Part shown: positions 37,131-47,407 of the stretch, piece by piece
How positions within the stretch are numbered: the stretch's first letter is position 1
Layout: every line of letters begins with the position of its first letter
Assembly (NCBI GenBank): GCA_029990175.1
Contig: JARKIP010000023.1
Span: forward strand, 18,991,501 to 19,055,500
DNA length: 64,000 nt
Direction: 5' to 3'
From: Petunia secreta
Taxonomy: Eukaryota; Streptophyta; Magnoliopsida; Solanales; Solanaceae
Program-made: the position numbers and the translations under genes
The notes under the pieces: generated by a model
Database searches by the model: none
The model's input: the letters and a program-made list of their open reading frames with translations, nothing else
Told to the model about the DNA's origin: nothing

Positions 37131-37392
37131 TAAGCGAAACTTGTGAAGAAAATTGAAAAGTGAGATTGGCGAAGAAAATTGAATGAAGAGAATTCAGCAG
37201 CAGCAACCACAAAGTAACGAACAGAGAAATAACGAACTGGTTGTTTATATATAAACTGAAGGGTAATTTAGTCTTTATTTATTTATGGTGGGTGTAATGA
37301 AGTGGCCACAAAGTAAATGATTTGGTTTTAGTGACCTTTGCCCTAAGACCAGTGGCAAAACTGGCCTTTTGTGCACTTCGCTCTATAAATTT

Positions 37393-37946
37393 CCCAAAAA
37401 AAAGTATCCATGAGATAAAAATTTGGCCCGATAGTTTGTTTGTACTGCGCTAAATAAAAACTAGCTAGCGGTGTAAAACATTTTGAAGACTGGCCAGATA
37501 AAAAAAAATCAAGTATTTTATATTTGGATTTGTGAACAAATTTTCAAAATCCCTTTATTTTATATTGGGATCACTTAAATATGAATTGCAGTAAAAATTA
37601 CTGGAATTTTGAACATGTTAGTTTAAAATCCACTATAAAATACTATGGACTTTAAATATGAAACTCCGATTTTTTTCTGAGACATTGAACTAAACTCCAG
37701 TAAAAAATGTTAGTTTAAAGTCCACTATAAAATACTAGGATTTTAAATATGAAACTCTGATTTTTTTTTTGAAACTTTGAACATAACTCCATATTTTTTA
37801 CTGGAGTTTAGTTCAAAGTCTCAGATGTTTGAACTATGGCTAGTCTGAGTATTATTTAACGCCAAGAGACTGTAAGTATGCGGTGGGTTATTTGGCTATA
37901 TCTCAATTAATTTTGAAATATTGGATAAAGCTCACTTAAGGCGTCC
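37393..37946. other. Host spacer between E1 and E2, with fold-back repeats
   Basis: About 550 bp, AT-rich. Contains repeated TAAA(A)TCCACTATAAAATACTA and TGAAACTC(C/T)GATTTTT units and an inverted ACTCCAGTAAAA / TTTTACTGGAGTT pair. Its start (TTTGTTTGTACTGCGCTAAAT) and end (GGCGTCCAAAACTGAC) resemble the fold-back element at 17930-18420. No ORF. Confidence 0.55.
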
Positions 37947-38229
37947 AAAACTGACGGCCGAAGTGCACAAAAGGCCAGTTTTGCCACTGGTCTTAGGGCA
38001 AAGGCCACTAAAACCAAAACATTTACTTTGTGGCCACTTACATTACACCCACCATAAATGAAAAAGAAAAGACTAAATTACCCCTCGTTGTATATATATA
38101 AACAACCAGTTCGTTATTCTCTGTTTCTTTACTTTTTCGCTGCTGCTGCTGAATTCTCTTCACCAATCTCTTCACCAATTCTTCACCAATCTCGCTTTTC
38201 AAATTTCTTCAAAGTTTCGTTTAAAAATT

Positions 38230-39115
38230 GTAAGTATTCTATGTTTCAATTTTACGTTATGCTGCTTTAAGACTGAATTTGAACTAAGTTCAATCAATGT
38301 GAACTGAATTCAGAGAAATTCGTTTAAAACTTAGTAGTTTTAATACCTCGATGTCTGTTGATGACCGAACTTCAGTATCACCATTGTCGTGTTAAGTATC
38401 AGCACACTAGCACTGAAGTTTGAACTAAAATTCAGTTCATTATGACTGAACTTCAGTGTTAAGTATTCTATGTTTGAATTTTACGTTATGCTGCATTAAG
38501 ACTGAGTTTCAACTAAGTTCAATCCATGTGAACTGAAATCAGAGAAATTAGTTTAAAATTTATTAGTTTTAATACCTCGATGTGCCGGTTATGACTGAAC
38601 TTCAGTATCGCCATTGTCGTGTTAAGTATCAGCATACTATCATTGAAGTTTGAACTAAAATTCAGTTCATTATGACTGAATTTCAGTGCTTAAGGGCTGA
38701 AAAGTTCATTTATAAACTGAAAAAAGCAACCTCAGGACTTTGCGATTACTTATTGGCATTGCCGTGTTAAGTACCAGCACAATAGAACTGAAGTTTGAAC
38801 TAAAAATTCAGTTCACTAGGACTGAACTTCAGTTCTTAAGACTGAACTTCATTAGTTCAATCCTTATGGATAGAACTTAAGTCCACATAAACTGAACTTC
38901 AATCCACATTGGTGGAGCTTTTAATGGTCATATGTATAGAACTTACTCCAGTCCTTATGCATAGAACTTAAGTCCATTAAGACTGAACTTCAGTGCTTAA
39001 GGACTGAAAGTTCATTTTATAAACTGAAAGAGGCAACCTCAAGACTTTGTGATTACTTATTGCCATTGTTATTAAGAATGAACTTCATATTAACACAATT
39101 CTTTCTCTGGTTTAC
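38230..39115. repeat. Subterminal AAGTTC-motif repeats of E2 (upstream of transposase)
   Basis: Inverted counterpart of 36010-37130, with the same motif in both orientations at short spacing and larger imperfect units containing GTATCAGCA and ATACCTCGATGT. Confidence 0.85.
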
Positions 39116-39129
39116 TTATTCAATGCAGA

Positions 39130-42100
39130 ATGACTACAGTTTGTTTGGTTATTTCTTTCAATGGGGATTGGACAAAAGATTACAAGTACTTGGATCATGA
39201 AACAAAACTTCTACTTGTTAATGAAATGATTGAATTCAGAACTTCATGCACAAGATCTATGAAGCAACACATTTCACTTGCACTGTCAATATATGGTTTG
39301 ATATTAGAATGGACTCGAGCATAGGAATGCTTGTAACTACAGAAGAAGAATTGAGGACATGCATGCACTTGTTGAAGAATGATCCGACTTTCAAGAATAG
39401 CCGTTTCGTGATTGACAAGCTAGAGAATCAAACTCCTTGTACAGAAGTTTCACCCCAGGAGGGGACCCTAATAATGCAGATCGACTGCATTCAAGCAATT
39501 GAAAATAATCATACTCCATGCACAGAGCTTCCACAACAAGAGGGATGCTCCATAATGTAGATCCACTCCAACCTAGAACTTGAAACACCTGGCATTGCTG
39601 AGACACTGCAACCAAACAATACTCAATTTCAGTCACCAGTGCCAACATTTGAATGCCCTAGTAGCACACCAGCAGCCAAGAGCAAACGGAAAAGGTCCAG
39701 GGTAAAACAGAAACAATCTCCAGCGATGATATTAACAGGAGATGTATCATCGAAAGATGTAGCAACATACTCAACATTTGACAACAAGGAAACCATGATG
39801 AAGTGTTTTGTCAAGATGGCAATCAAGTAGCATTTTGAGTTCAAGGTTATCAGATCAAATAGAACGAGATATGAACTGAAATGCATCGATCCAAACTGTG
39901 ATTGGAATATTAGAGCAAGAAGGATAAAAGATTCCTCACTGTTTAAGGTAATTAAGTTTCAGAATACACATAAATGCTCCATTGACGTTAAGAAGGCTGA
40001 TCAAAAACATGCCACGTCAACATTGATAAGTGAATACTTTCTTGAAAACATCCGCGACAACAGAACAGAAGTTAGACCAACATTTATTGTCAATGAAATG
40101 AGAAGGATACAAGGGGTTGAAATAGGATATCACAAGGCATGGCGTTCAATTCAAGCAGCAAACGCATTAATTAGGGGACGACCTGATGAGCATTATCATC
40201 TGCTCCGTTCATACTTGCATGTGCTTAAAGAGAGAAATCCAGGCGCTCAGACAAATCTAAAAATAGATAGTCTTAATCGGTAAGCATTTCTCAAAAGTGA
40301 GTTCGATTGCTATACGGAAATTCAAAACTTTCTAAGAATTAAATTTGTCCTATTTTAAAATGTTTCAGGTTTATGTATATATTTGTTGCTTACAAACCAT
40401 CAATAGACGGTTGGAGGTATTGTCGACCAGTGATAGCAGTAGACGCAACATTTCTGAAGGTAAAATATCTAGGTGTTCTCATCATTGTTGTAGCAAAAGA
40501 TGCAAATAATCAAATCTTCCCTCTAGCCTATGGGATTGTAGACTCTGAAAATAATGAAGCTTACACTTAGTTCTTCACTGAGCTGCGAAAGACAATAGGT
40601 ACTCGTCCTGAACTGGTGTTTGTATCAGACAGAAACAAATCAATCGCGCATGGAATTGCTCAAGTTTATCCTGATAGCCACCATGGTATATGCATCTGCC
40701 ACTTTGAAAAGAATCTAAACCAAAAGAATGTGAGAACCACAGTGATAAGTCTGTTCAAACTGCTGCAAGAGCTTATAAGCGTGAAGACTTTCATTATTTC
40801 ATGTCCCAATTAGAGGGAACGGATAGAAATACGTTCAACTACATAATGGAAGAACCACCTGAAAGATGGGCTAGATCTTACTCATCGAGGCGACGATATG
40901 ATATGCTTACAACAAATATGGTTGAATCGATGAATTCTGCATTACTTGAAGCAAGAGAGTTGCCCATTTTAAGCCTTTTGGATTTAATCAGTCTTAAGAA
41001 GCAGAAATGGTTTTGTGAAAGAAGAACTACTGCTCAAGAGACTTTTCATAGCTTATCAAGGTGGGCAGAAGATGAAATGAACAAGAAGATTCAACTGGCC
41101 TTCACAATAAATGTAAGTATACAGCACTAGACTCGCGCCAAATATGCAATCCTAATAGTGTATAAAAAATACAGATAAAGATGGGTGAAGATCCGTCCAT
41201 GTAGACTGAAAATTCAGGACTGTGAATAGAACTTCAGTAAAAAAGGGGAGAGGGGGTTCAAACTTTTGAGGATAGCACTTCTGTACATAAAGCACTGGGG
41301 GGTGGAGTTCAATACTTGTTGATACAACTTCAGTCCATAACAGTAAGCAAGTTCAAGTACAGAGAGTTTGATCCTTGTGGGATTTGAACTCCAGTCCATA
41401 TGATTTGAACTTCAATAAGTCCATTAGAACTGTACTCATGAACTCTTGCTCTGGCTTACTAATAGCCGATTTTAAATACCATCTGTACTGACTCACAAAA
41501 GTTATTATTTTTCATTTCAAATAGGTATTCCCCACCGTTACAGCAACATTCAATGTGCAAGATGAAGGAAAAAGCTTCAACGTCAACTTAAAGAAGAGTA
41601 CCTGTGACTGTCTTCAATTCCAGACTGATGAACTCCCATATATATATATGCAATTACATGCATTGAGAAAAGATGCCTGCTGAAATCTAAGTACTGCTCA
41701 AAATGGTATTCACGAGAGTTTTGGTTAAACGCATATCAAGGTGAGGTGAATATGATAGGGCACAAAAGCTCTTGGACTGTACCAGATACCGTGTAAAGCC
41801 AGAGGATAGAGACTCCTAATGTCAAAATACAACGAGGAAGAAGGAAAACAAAGAGATACATCTCGATTGTTGAGGCTGTACGAGTCAAATCAAACAAATG
41901 TAGTCGATGCAAACTCAGAGGACATGATAGAACCTCATGCACAAATACTCAAGTAGTCCGACCCTATTCAAGGATATATAGGTACTGCTACTTCCTTCAT
42001 TATCCATAAAATTGTTTTTACTAAATATGTCCCTCCTACTAATTTGATTTTCTAACTTCTTTTTATTTCATGAAACTGCTTGGCTGTGAATGATGGTGCA

Positions 42101-42165
42101 GAAATACATGAAGATATTCAAATTGCTGATAGTTTCTTATCCAACATTCAAGATAATGAAGGTAT
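39130..42165 (+). pseudogene. MuDR-type MULE transposase, E2 copy (dead)
   Basis: Exon 1 39130-40279, exon 2 40369-41112, exon 3 from 41525 to about 41981, probable last exon near 42103. Splice sites are CG|GTAAGC, TTTCAG|G, AAT|GTAAGT and AAATAG|G. Domains: N-terminal MULE domain, C-x4-C..H-x-C zinc finger near 39885-39980, DDE domain with AVDATFL (first Asp) and VSDRNKSI (second Asp, intact here unlike E1) and TTNMVESMNS, SWIM-like CDCLQFQ, zinc knuckle CSRCKLRGHDRTSC near 41905. Breaks: one-base deletion near 39244, TAG at 39557 (CAG in E1), TAG near 39827 (GAG in E1), TAG at 40568 (shared with E1), a frameshift near 40770 and TAA near 41794. It cannot give a full protein. Confidence 0.85.
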
Positions 42166-42214
42166 TCAAACTCTGAATGCATTGCAGTTTATTTTTTTAT
42201 CTGTCTATATGTTA

Positions 42215-42489
42215 CTCCCTCCGTCCCAAATTATGTGGCATCATTTCCTTTTTTGTTTGTCCCAAAATAAGTGGCACCTTTCCTTATTTGACAACTATTT
42301 AATGCACTATCTCTATTTTACCCTTGTTGGGCCCTACATACTTTTAAACCTACCAACAACTTTTTTATTACTCAAATCTTCTCTCTCTTACTTTTTCAAG
42401 GGTAAAATTGACAATTAACAAGGTCAACCTCTATTTTCTTAAACTTCGTGCCCGGTCAAATGGTGCCACATAAATTGGGACGGAGGGAG
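42215..42489. mobile_element. Stowaway-type MITE (275 bp)
   Basis: Terminal inverted repeats CTCCCTCCGTCCCAAATTAT / inverted CTCCCTCCGTCCCAATTTAT, with TA target duplication at 42213-42214 and 42490-42491. Typical Tc1/mariner-derived plant MITE, inserted just past the transposase of E2. Confidence 0.92.
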
Positions 42490-43090
42490 TAATAAGTTTG
42501 ATACTAGTATTTGAATTTAAAGCACTTTCAGTCCATATAAGAATGAATTTGTAGGTACTTATGGAGTGTACTTCAGCCTTTCAATATGAAAAAATCTCAA
42601 TCCTTACGATTCCTGAATTTACATTTTTTAATTGAACTTCAGTACTTATGGAGGAACGTGCAGCCTTTAACTTGTGTCCTCAGGGATAGAAGTTAAACTT
42701 AAAATTCTATCGTCGAGGATAAAATTTAATACTGGGATATAGGAACTTCATTCCATAATGATAGAAGTTCAGTCAATGAGGGTAAAAAGAACTTCAGTCC
42801 ATATGGTTTGAACTTCCATACTTGGAGATAGAAGTTTATTCCTGGTGGATAGGAAGCTCAGACTATATTCTACACACCAAAAACACAGAAGTTTGAGCTT
42901 CCATCCTTGTGAGTAGAAGTTTGATCTCATAAATTAAAAACATCTATCCTTAAAAAGACAGAAGTTTAATCAATACTTAGAGACAAAAGTTCAACTCATT
43001 GTTGCAACATTGGTGAACTTGAAAAACAAAAAAATCTGAAAACTCACAATTTATTACCAACAAAACATAAGAGACAACACATATATTATC
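42490..43090. repeat. Non-coding AAGTTC-motif region of E2
   Basis: Irregularly spaced AGTTCAGTCC / GAACTTCAGTCC / GAACTTCCATCC copies, lying between the transposase and the first B3-like gene. No ORF. Confidence 0.7.
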
Positions 43091-43093
43091 TTA

Positions 43094-43538
43094 TTAGGCG
43101 TCTTCAACATCAGACCCACTATTAGAACTGGAACTTATTAAAGGTTCTGTAACATCCTGCCAAATAGTAGCACTTAAAACCACACGATCTGAGGATTCCG
43201 CAACTCCAAAAAGTATCCTAGTTCCTACTCCAAGATTATTACTACGGACAAACTCCCTCCATCCATTAGAGAACCACCTTTCTCTTCCCACTTTTAGGTA
43301 CTTCATCCGGAAATGAGTACCACGGCAAATTACAGTTGCTGGAACATTACGTCTGGGAAGCATAATTGCCAACAATGCTGGAAAAACCTTTGCAACAAAA
43401 AAAAAATGAACACTGTTATTTTATAATAACAAATAACAAAAATAAAACTTTTGAAAGACAAAAATTGTATGAATAACTTACAAACTTATCTGATTCAGTA
43501 TCCAATTCAGTCAAAATTGCATCAATGAGTGCTGCCAT
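43094..43538 (-). CDS. B3-like DNA-binding domain protein in MULE E2 (116 aa, two exons)
   Basis: Exon 1 43538-43482 (starts MAALIDAILTELDTESDKF, donor TTT|GTAAGT); exon 2 43387-43094 (acceptor AAAG|GTTTTTCC, less certain). The reading frame is open throughout. The exon 2 protein runs VFPALLAIMLPRR, then a GTHFRMKYLKVGRERWFSNG segment, WREFVRSNNLGVGTRILFGV, and an acidic Ser-rich tail ending DVEDA. The order P-x-basic strand, W-F-x-x-GW-x-x-FV-x-x-N-x-L-x-x-G-(D/T)-x-(L/I)-x-F fits a B3 DNA-binding fold, though only half of the usual length is clear. It is divergent to the related gene at 44421 and shares its intron position and phase (after Phe, phase 0). A role in binding the element's own DNA is inference. 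Confidence 0.6.
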
Positions 43539-43559
43539 CTTAGAAATAGAAATTATTTG

Positions 43560-44335
43560 GTTGTTCTCTTCAATAATAGTAAGGTCTATTTCTATTGCTA
43601 TAATTATAGAAAAGATATTCTGTATTTTTGTGCGTTGTCATTTTACTGTTTGATAAAGCTAAAGATTCTTTCTTCTTTTGTTTTGTAGTCTATCCCAATA
43701 CAACTGACAGAATACATGACCCCACTAGGATTTAACTACACAATTCATAGAATACATGACCCCAGTAGGATTTAACAACTGCACTGCAATTTCAGTCCAT
43801 GAGGGGAGACTAAAATTCAGTCAAAAACTGCAATTAATAAAAAAAACTACATAATCCCAGTAGGATTTAAAAACTGCACTGCATTTTCAGTCCATGAGGG
43901 GGTACTAAAGTTCAGTCCATTAGTGGGTACTGAAGTTCAGTCAATGAGGGAAGTGAAAGTTCAGTTAAAAACTGCAATTAATAAAAAAAAATACATAACC
44001 TTCTGTAGGATTTAACAAAATGTAGTGCAATTTCAGTCTATGAGGGGTAGTGAAGTTCAGTCCATATGTGGTTAGTGAAGTTCAGTCAATGAAGGTACTG
44101 AAGTTCAGGTCAAAAACTGCAATTAATAACCATAACTGTACAGAAACTGTAAGACCATAAAAAGCATAACTGTACAGACACTGTAACACCATAGGAAACA
44201 TAACTGTACAGAAACTGTAACAACATAGAAAACATAAACTTCTTTGACTACATTTAATGAACCATAGAAAGCATAACTGTACAAAAACTGAAGACCATCT
44301 ACTTGGCAGTTACTGATTTTTTAACTATAAATACC
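43560..44335. repeat. Direct repeats between the two B3-like genes
   Basis: Units of about 120 bp with AGGATTTAACAACTGCACTG, TTTCAGTCCATGAGGGG and AAACTGCAATTAATAAAAAA (about 43735-44110), then about 45-bp units with CATAACTGTACAGAAACTGTAA (44140-44290). The AAGTTCAGTCCAT motif recurs. It probably holds both divergent promoters; a TATA-like CTATAAATACCCCC lies at about 44325. Confidence 0.7.
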
Positions 44336-44420
44336 CCCTTTGCAGTTAAAGGAAACTACAAAGTTTATTCCCTTTTCATCTGATACATACTACATAGTTT
44401 TTTTTTTAAGAAAACAAAAT

Positions 44421-44902
44421 ATGGCAGATGAAAACAATCGTGTGGATGAACTAGGCAGTTTCGACAAGAAAATAACATCGTCTTACTTTTATAGAGATGA
44501 TTTTGTATGTTTAAAAAAAAAAAAGACCAGAGTATTTTTTATATTTTTCATTTAATTTTCTAGTGTTTTCTGATTTTGTTTATTAACTGTGAAATATTCT
44601 TGCTTTTAGATCTTTCCAGACAATTGGAAGCAGAGGCTGCCAAGTATAAATGGACTGACATGCATAATTTGTGATGGTGGACATGATGATGTACATTTGA
44701 TGAACTTCACAGTTGGAAAACACGCAAGGTTGTGTAACGGTTGGAATGATATGGTTATTAAGAAAGGCTTCAGGATTGGTGATACGCTTCGTTTTGATCA
44801 CCTATGGCACGAGATGATCGACGGTGTTCCATCTGTTGTCTTTGGTGTTTCTCTCATAAACAATCAGGCTGGTGAAGGAGCTGCTGATGATGATTTAAGC
44901 AG

Positions 44903-44960
<58 letters not shown>

Positions 44961-45029
44961 GGTGGTGGTGGTGGTGGTGGTGGTGGTGGTGGTGGAGCAT
45001 CAGCAGACAATCCAATTTTAATTGAATAA
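44421..45029 (+). CDS. B3-like DNA-binding protein with poly-Asp/poly-Gly tail in MULE E2 (167 aa, two exons)
   Basis: Exon 1 44421-44504 (MADENNRVDELGSF..., donor TTT|GTATGT); exon 2 44610-45029 (acceptor TTTTAG|ATC), stop TAA at 45027. No internal stop. Exon 2 begins IFPDNWKQRLPSINGLTC, followed by NFTVGKHARLCNGW, NDMVIKKGFRIGDTLRFDHL and VVFGVSLI, a good match to B3 spacing (GW..hydrophobic..GD-x-L-x-F). After the domain come AADDDLSSDDDD, about 15 Asp, about 17 Gly (pure GAT and GGT triplet repeats, 44905-44995) and ASADNPILIE. It is paralogous to the gene at 43094-43538. A chromatin or DNA-binding role is plausible; no target is known. Confidence 0.65.
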
Positions 45030-45161
45030 TTTCTGGTAATTGTTTGTCCTTTTAGTTTATGCAATACTATTTGTTTTCTTATTATAATGTCTATGTTTAT
45101 ATATGAACTTTAACCTAATTATGTTTTATATATTTGAATCTCTCATTAATAACTGAAAATA

Positions 45162-46150
45162 ACTGAAGTAGAAGCTCTGTGTTTAAGTAAACACAGAACT
45201 TAAATCATCATGGAACAGAACTTCTATCATCATGGACTGAAGTTCTGTCCATGAGGAATGAAGTTCTAGCCACTTGGAAAGTGAAATAACTGAAGTAGAA
45301 GCTCTGTGTTTAAGTAAACACAGAACTTAAAACATCATGGAACAGAACTTCTATCATCATGGACTGAAGTTCTGTCCATGAGGATTTTAAGTTTCTAGCC
45401 ACTTGCAAACTGAAATAACTGAAGTAGAAGCTCTGTGTTTAAGTAAACACAGAACTTAAATCATCATGGAACAGAACTTCTATCATCATGGACTGAAGTT
45501 CTGTCCTTGAGGATTTTAAGTTTCTAGCCACTTGCAAACTGAAATAACTGAAATAGAAGCTTTGTGTTTAAGTAAACACAGAACTTCAATCATCATGGAA
45601 CATAACTTCTATCCTCATGGACTGAAGTTCTGTCCATGAGGATTTTAAGTTTCTAGCCACTTGCAAATTGAAATAGGGACACTTACAAAAATACCCACAA
45701 AACCTAAAATAATTACAGCCACTACCCACTACTTTCATATATTACCTCACTTACCCACTAAACTATTTACCCACTCTACCCATCCAGACTTATATACCAT
45801 AGTTTATGCAGTATACCATAAATGTATATACATATAAAGTATAACAAAGGTATACAGTAATAAATGGTCCTCCAAACTTGTATACCATAATTTATGCAGT
45901 ATACCTTAAAGGTATACACCTATAAGGCATAACAAAGGTATACAATGATAAATGGGTAGGTTGGGTAAATACTTTTAGTTTTATGGGTATTGTAATTTTT
46001 AATGGGTATGACTTGTAAATATTTTAAGTTTCATGGGTATAGAGTGTAAAAATCCCATTGAAATAACTGAAGTAGAAGCTCTGTCTTTAAGTAAACACAA
46101 ATCATCATGGACAGAACTCCTATTATCATGGACTGAAGTCTCTAGCCACT
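45162..46150. repeat. Tandem repeat, about 127-bp unit, four full copies plus a partial (split by a MITE)
   Basis: Units start at about 45162, 45288, 45417 and 45544 with AACTGAAGTAGAAGCTCTGT. Each has a perfect palindrome CTGTGTTTAAGTAAACACAG (slightly altered in one), then CATCATGGACTGAAGTTCTG. A fifth, shorter copy follows the MITE at 46066. It lies downstream of the second B3-like gene. Confidence 0.9.
45676..46056. mobile_element. MITE with 9-bp target duplication (381 bp)
   Basis: Flanked by ATTGAAATA on both sides (45667-45675 and 46057-46065). Ends are GGGACACTTACAAAAATACC and, inverted, GGGATTTTTACACTCTATAC. The 9-bp duplication and GGG ends point to a Mutator-type MITE unrelated to E1/E2. 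Inside are two copies of ACTTATATACCATA(G/A)TTTATGCAGTATACC-like sequence. It lacks coding capacity. A degraded relative is at 19336-19660. Confidence 0.85.
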
Positions 46151-46302
46151 TGCATCTCTTCTTTCACAGAATTAAAAAAATACTATACTTGGAATATATG
46201 TAAATGTAAAAAATTAACAATATACATGAATAACTGTTGTTACATATATAGTCGCAGAACTTATAAAAAACTCTACACCATAGAAACTTCATACATATTC
46301 AG

Positions 46303-46578
46303 TTATGAAGATGGTGGTGGAAGAGCAGAAAGATCAAAACGAACATCTGCTGCTATAGCTTCAATACCCTGGGTGATCATTCGCACTTGTCGCCTTTGGA
46401 CGTTATTTTGCATTTCCTGTATTGCATTCTCCTGGTCCTGCATCTGACGCCTTAGGACTGCAATCTCCCATTGTATGTTATTTGGAATCCCTACTGGTAC
46501 TGGGGAAAATCCTGGTGCTGATGGTGGTGCACCTGATTGTTCTACTTGTGGTGGTTGATTCACACTACTTTCAGACAT
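46303..46578 (-). CDS. Small coiled-coil protein in MULE E2, unknown function (91 aa)
   Basis: Starts MSESSVNQPPQVEQSGAPPS (a Pro/Ser-rich N-terminal third), followed by a heptad-rich segment of residues about 36-65 (IAVLRRQMQDQENAIQEMQN) and a short ending ALPPPSS. The ORF is open from an ATG to TAG/TGA, and no domain is recognised. It lies between the 127-bp repeats and the DUF1985-Ulp1 gene in E2, and E1 lacks it because of its deletion. It could be the last exon of a longer gene; no splice signals were pursued. Confidence 0.4.
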   Translation of the reverse strand: MSESSVNQPPQVEQSGAPPSAPGFSPVPVGIPNNIQWEIAVLRRQMQDQENAIQEMQNNVQRRQVRMITQGIEAIAADVRFDLSALPPPSS

Positions 46579-46794
46579 TCTTGCACCTGAAGTTTAGAAA
46601 TCTCAAAATAGATAATCCTAAATAATAAGATGATAAGAATTAACAATCAGTTATGTATTTATAGAAAAATAATCAATAAAATTGTAACAGTTGCAACTTA
46701 TAGTTCAAAAGGCACAATAACATTTTAAAAGTTGCAACTTATAGTTCAAAAGTCACCAATCCATAACAGGTATAATAAATATTGAACAGTCACA

Positions 46795-47260
46795 ATGAGG
46801 GTAATCAAGTTCAATCAATGATGATAGAAATTCAGTGCATCAATGACGATAAAACTTCTGTCCCTGACGATAAAACTTCAGTCCCCCTGTAGATGGAAAT
46901 TGAGGGCATATAAATTGTAGTCCAATCCATGTGTGGTAGAAATTCAGTCCATGTGGTTTGAACTTCCATCCTTGGAGGCAGAAGTCCTAATGGACTGAAC
47001 ACACACACACAGACACAGAGTTGATATAAAACTTCTGTCCATAAGGATAAAACTTCAGTCCATCCTGTGGATGGAAATTGAGGGCATATAAATTGAAGTC
47101 CAATCAATGTAGGGTAGAAATTCAGTCCATGTCGTTTGAACTTCAATCCTTGGAGACAGACATTCATCCCTAGTAGACCGAACACACACATACACACACA
47201 CACACATAGAGGGATAAAAAAGGTTCACTCCATGAGAATAGAACTTAAGTCCTTAACGGT
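46795..47260. repeat. Direct repeats (about 145 bp, two copies) with AAGTTC motifs
   Basis: GATGGAAATTGAGGGCATATAAATTG occurs at about 46884 and 47071, and each copy is followed by TAGAAATTCAGTCCATGT and an (AC)n tract. It lies downstream of the Ulp1 exons. Confidence 0.75.
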
Positions 47261-47407
47261 AAAAAACATCACTGCAACAAAATGGCATTTACATAAATCT
47301 ATGCATAATAATCTGTTCATATGTACAGAATATTTGTTTCACCATACATTACCAAAAAACTTTACAAAAAATACTATTAGGAATTCTGAAGATAAAAACA
47401 AAAATAT

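Larger units (their letters stand above)
20308..37383. mobile_element. MULE E1, internally deleted and interrupted by an LTR element
   Basis: A-end GTATAAATTTCACCCAGAGG at 20308; B-end (read inverted from 37383) GAGCGAAGTGCACAAAAGGC. Flanking 9-mers TACAAATTT (20299-20307) and TATAAATTT (37384-37392) form a target duplication with one mismatch. Without the LTR element at 21199-31025 it is about 7.2 kb. It carries the 5' half of the DUF1985 gene on plus and a dead transposase on minus, meeting tail to tail at about 33140. Compared with E2, about 9 kb between those points is missing. The orientation is opposite to E2. Confidence 0.85.

Noticed and set aside
44864..45064. Poly-Pro/poly-Ser ORF on the minus strand
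   Set aside because: Shadow of the GAT/GGT repeat of the B3-like gene on the plus strand.
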